From the NCBI RefSeq assembly GCF_004912165.1, contig NZ_STGV01000001.1:248001-312000 (forward strand): 64,000 nt of DNA, given 5' to 3'. Every line of letters starts with the position of its first letter. The first letter of the stretch is position 1. The notes beneath the pieces are model-generated. The model was not told the origin of the DNA. It saw only the letters and a program-made list of their open reading frames with translations, and searched no databases. Shown here in pieces: positions 63,745 to 64,000 of the stretch. The DNA comes from Peteryoungia ipomoeae (GTDB lineage: Bacteria > Pseudomonadota > Alphaproteobacteria > Rhizobiales > Rhizobiaceae). The translations under genes were made by a program, and so were the position numbers.

Positions 63745-63818
63745 CCTTGCTGTGACGCCTTCTGCTTGCTGCGTGTCTTTCTGGTGGTGCCTTTGCCGAA
63801 TGCACCTTGGAGGCGAAT

Positions 63819-64000
63819 ATGCTGAGCAGTTCACTGAAAGACGTCCAGGCCGAGATTTTCACCGAGGTTTTCGGCTTTTCGGAGGTTGCGTCCGCCACGA
63901 TCGTATCGGGCACGCATGAGTATGAATCGACCTTCATAGACCCGATACTGCAGTCGAGAGCAGAACCAGCCGAGCCAAGGGCGCAGTCGTCCATTCGCAC
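63819..64000 (+). CDS. Unknown protein (3' end cut by window)
   Basis: At least 60 residues, beginning MLSSSLKDVQAEIFTEVFGF, SEVASATIVSGTHEYESTFI, DPILQSRAEPAEPRA. GGAGG stands five bases before the ATG, and the ilvC terminator is 75 bases upstream, both supporting a real gene that starts a new unit. I recognise no family; a phage head-tail type protein is one guess, not supported. Confidence 0.5.
   Translation, partial: MLSSSLKDVQAEIFTEVFGFSEVASATIVSGTHEYESTFIDPILQSRAEPAEPRAQSSIR

Overview
The window is chromosomal DNA from an alphaproteobacterium of the Rhizobiales, most likely Rhizobiaceae (Rhizobium/Agrobacterium-like). The case rests on high GC, the thyA-folA-hflK-hflC-degP-serB-miaA order, the SspB-DUF4169-ribbon-helix-helix cluster, ilvI-ilvH and TetR-ilvC arrangements, DUF1127 and DUF6074 small proteins, and a circularly permuted two-piece tmRNA gene whose tag (ANDNNAKGYALAA) is of the rhizobial type. 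I see no tRNA or rRNA genes, insertion sequences, CRISPR arrays or clear prophage.

Layout. 1-9.6 kb: a cut DEAD-box helicase, acetyltransferase, exonuclease, CreA-like and small secreted proteins, a CheW-receptor pair, SCO1 and PrmA. 9.6-18.1 kb: aminopeptidase P, AzlCD exporter, pantothenate genes panC-panB, nicotinamidase and PQQ glucose dehydrogenase. 18.1-32.4 kb: a duplicated DUF6074 pair, a GT90 glycosyltransferase coupled to a UvrD helicase, an RND efflux pair, an FAD-linked dehydrogenase and a very long AsmA protein. 32.4-44.4 kb: the SspB cluster beside tmRNA (SspB and tmRNA both serve tagged-protein degradation by ClpXP), then thymidylate/folate genes, the HflKC membrane protease regulators and DegP, a GGDEF-EAL protein, SerB and MiaA. 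44.4-49.2 kb: a HerA-like ATPase and the ilvI-ilvH operon, preceded by an attenuator with a short leader peptide. 49.2-59.8 kb: accessory and regulatory genes (ArsR, SDR-DoxX fusion, aldo/keto reductase, LysE, Dda-like helicase, a MerR-LuxR hybrid regulator, PdxJ, an Asp/Glu racemase divergent from an Lrp regulator). 59.8-61.4 kb: five tandem copies of a gene for an ~81-residue secreted protein. 61.4-64 kb: a TetR regulator with a perfect palindrome at its start, ilvC, and a gene cut by the window end.

How the genes work together. Branched-chain amino acid synthesis is split between ilvI-ilvH and ilvC, each with its own visible control element, and exporters for such amino acids (AzlCD, LysE type) are nearby. 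Protein quality control is strongly represented (tmRNA, SspB, HflK/C, DegP). The most unusual item is the five-copy secreted-protein array. It has no recognised domain, no cysteines, internal terminators and near-identical stretches that imply recent duplication or gene conversion.
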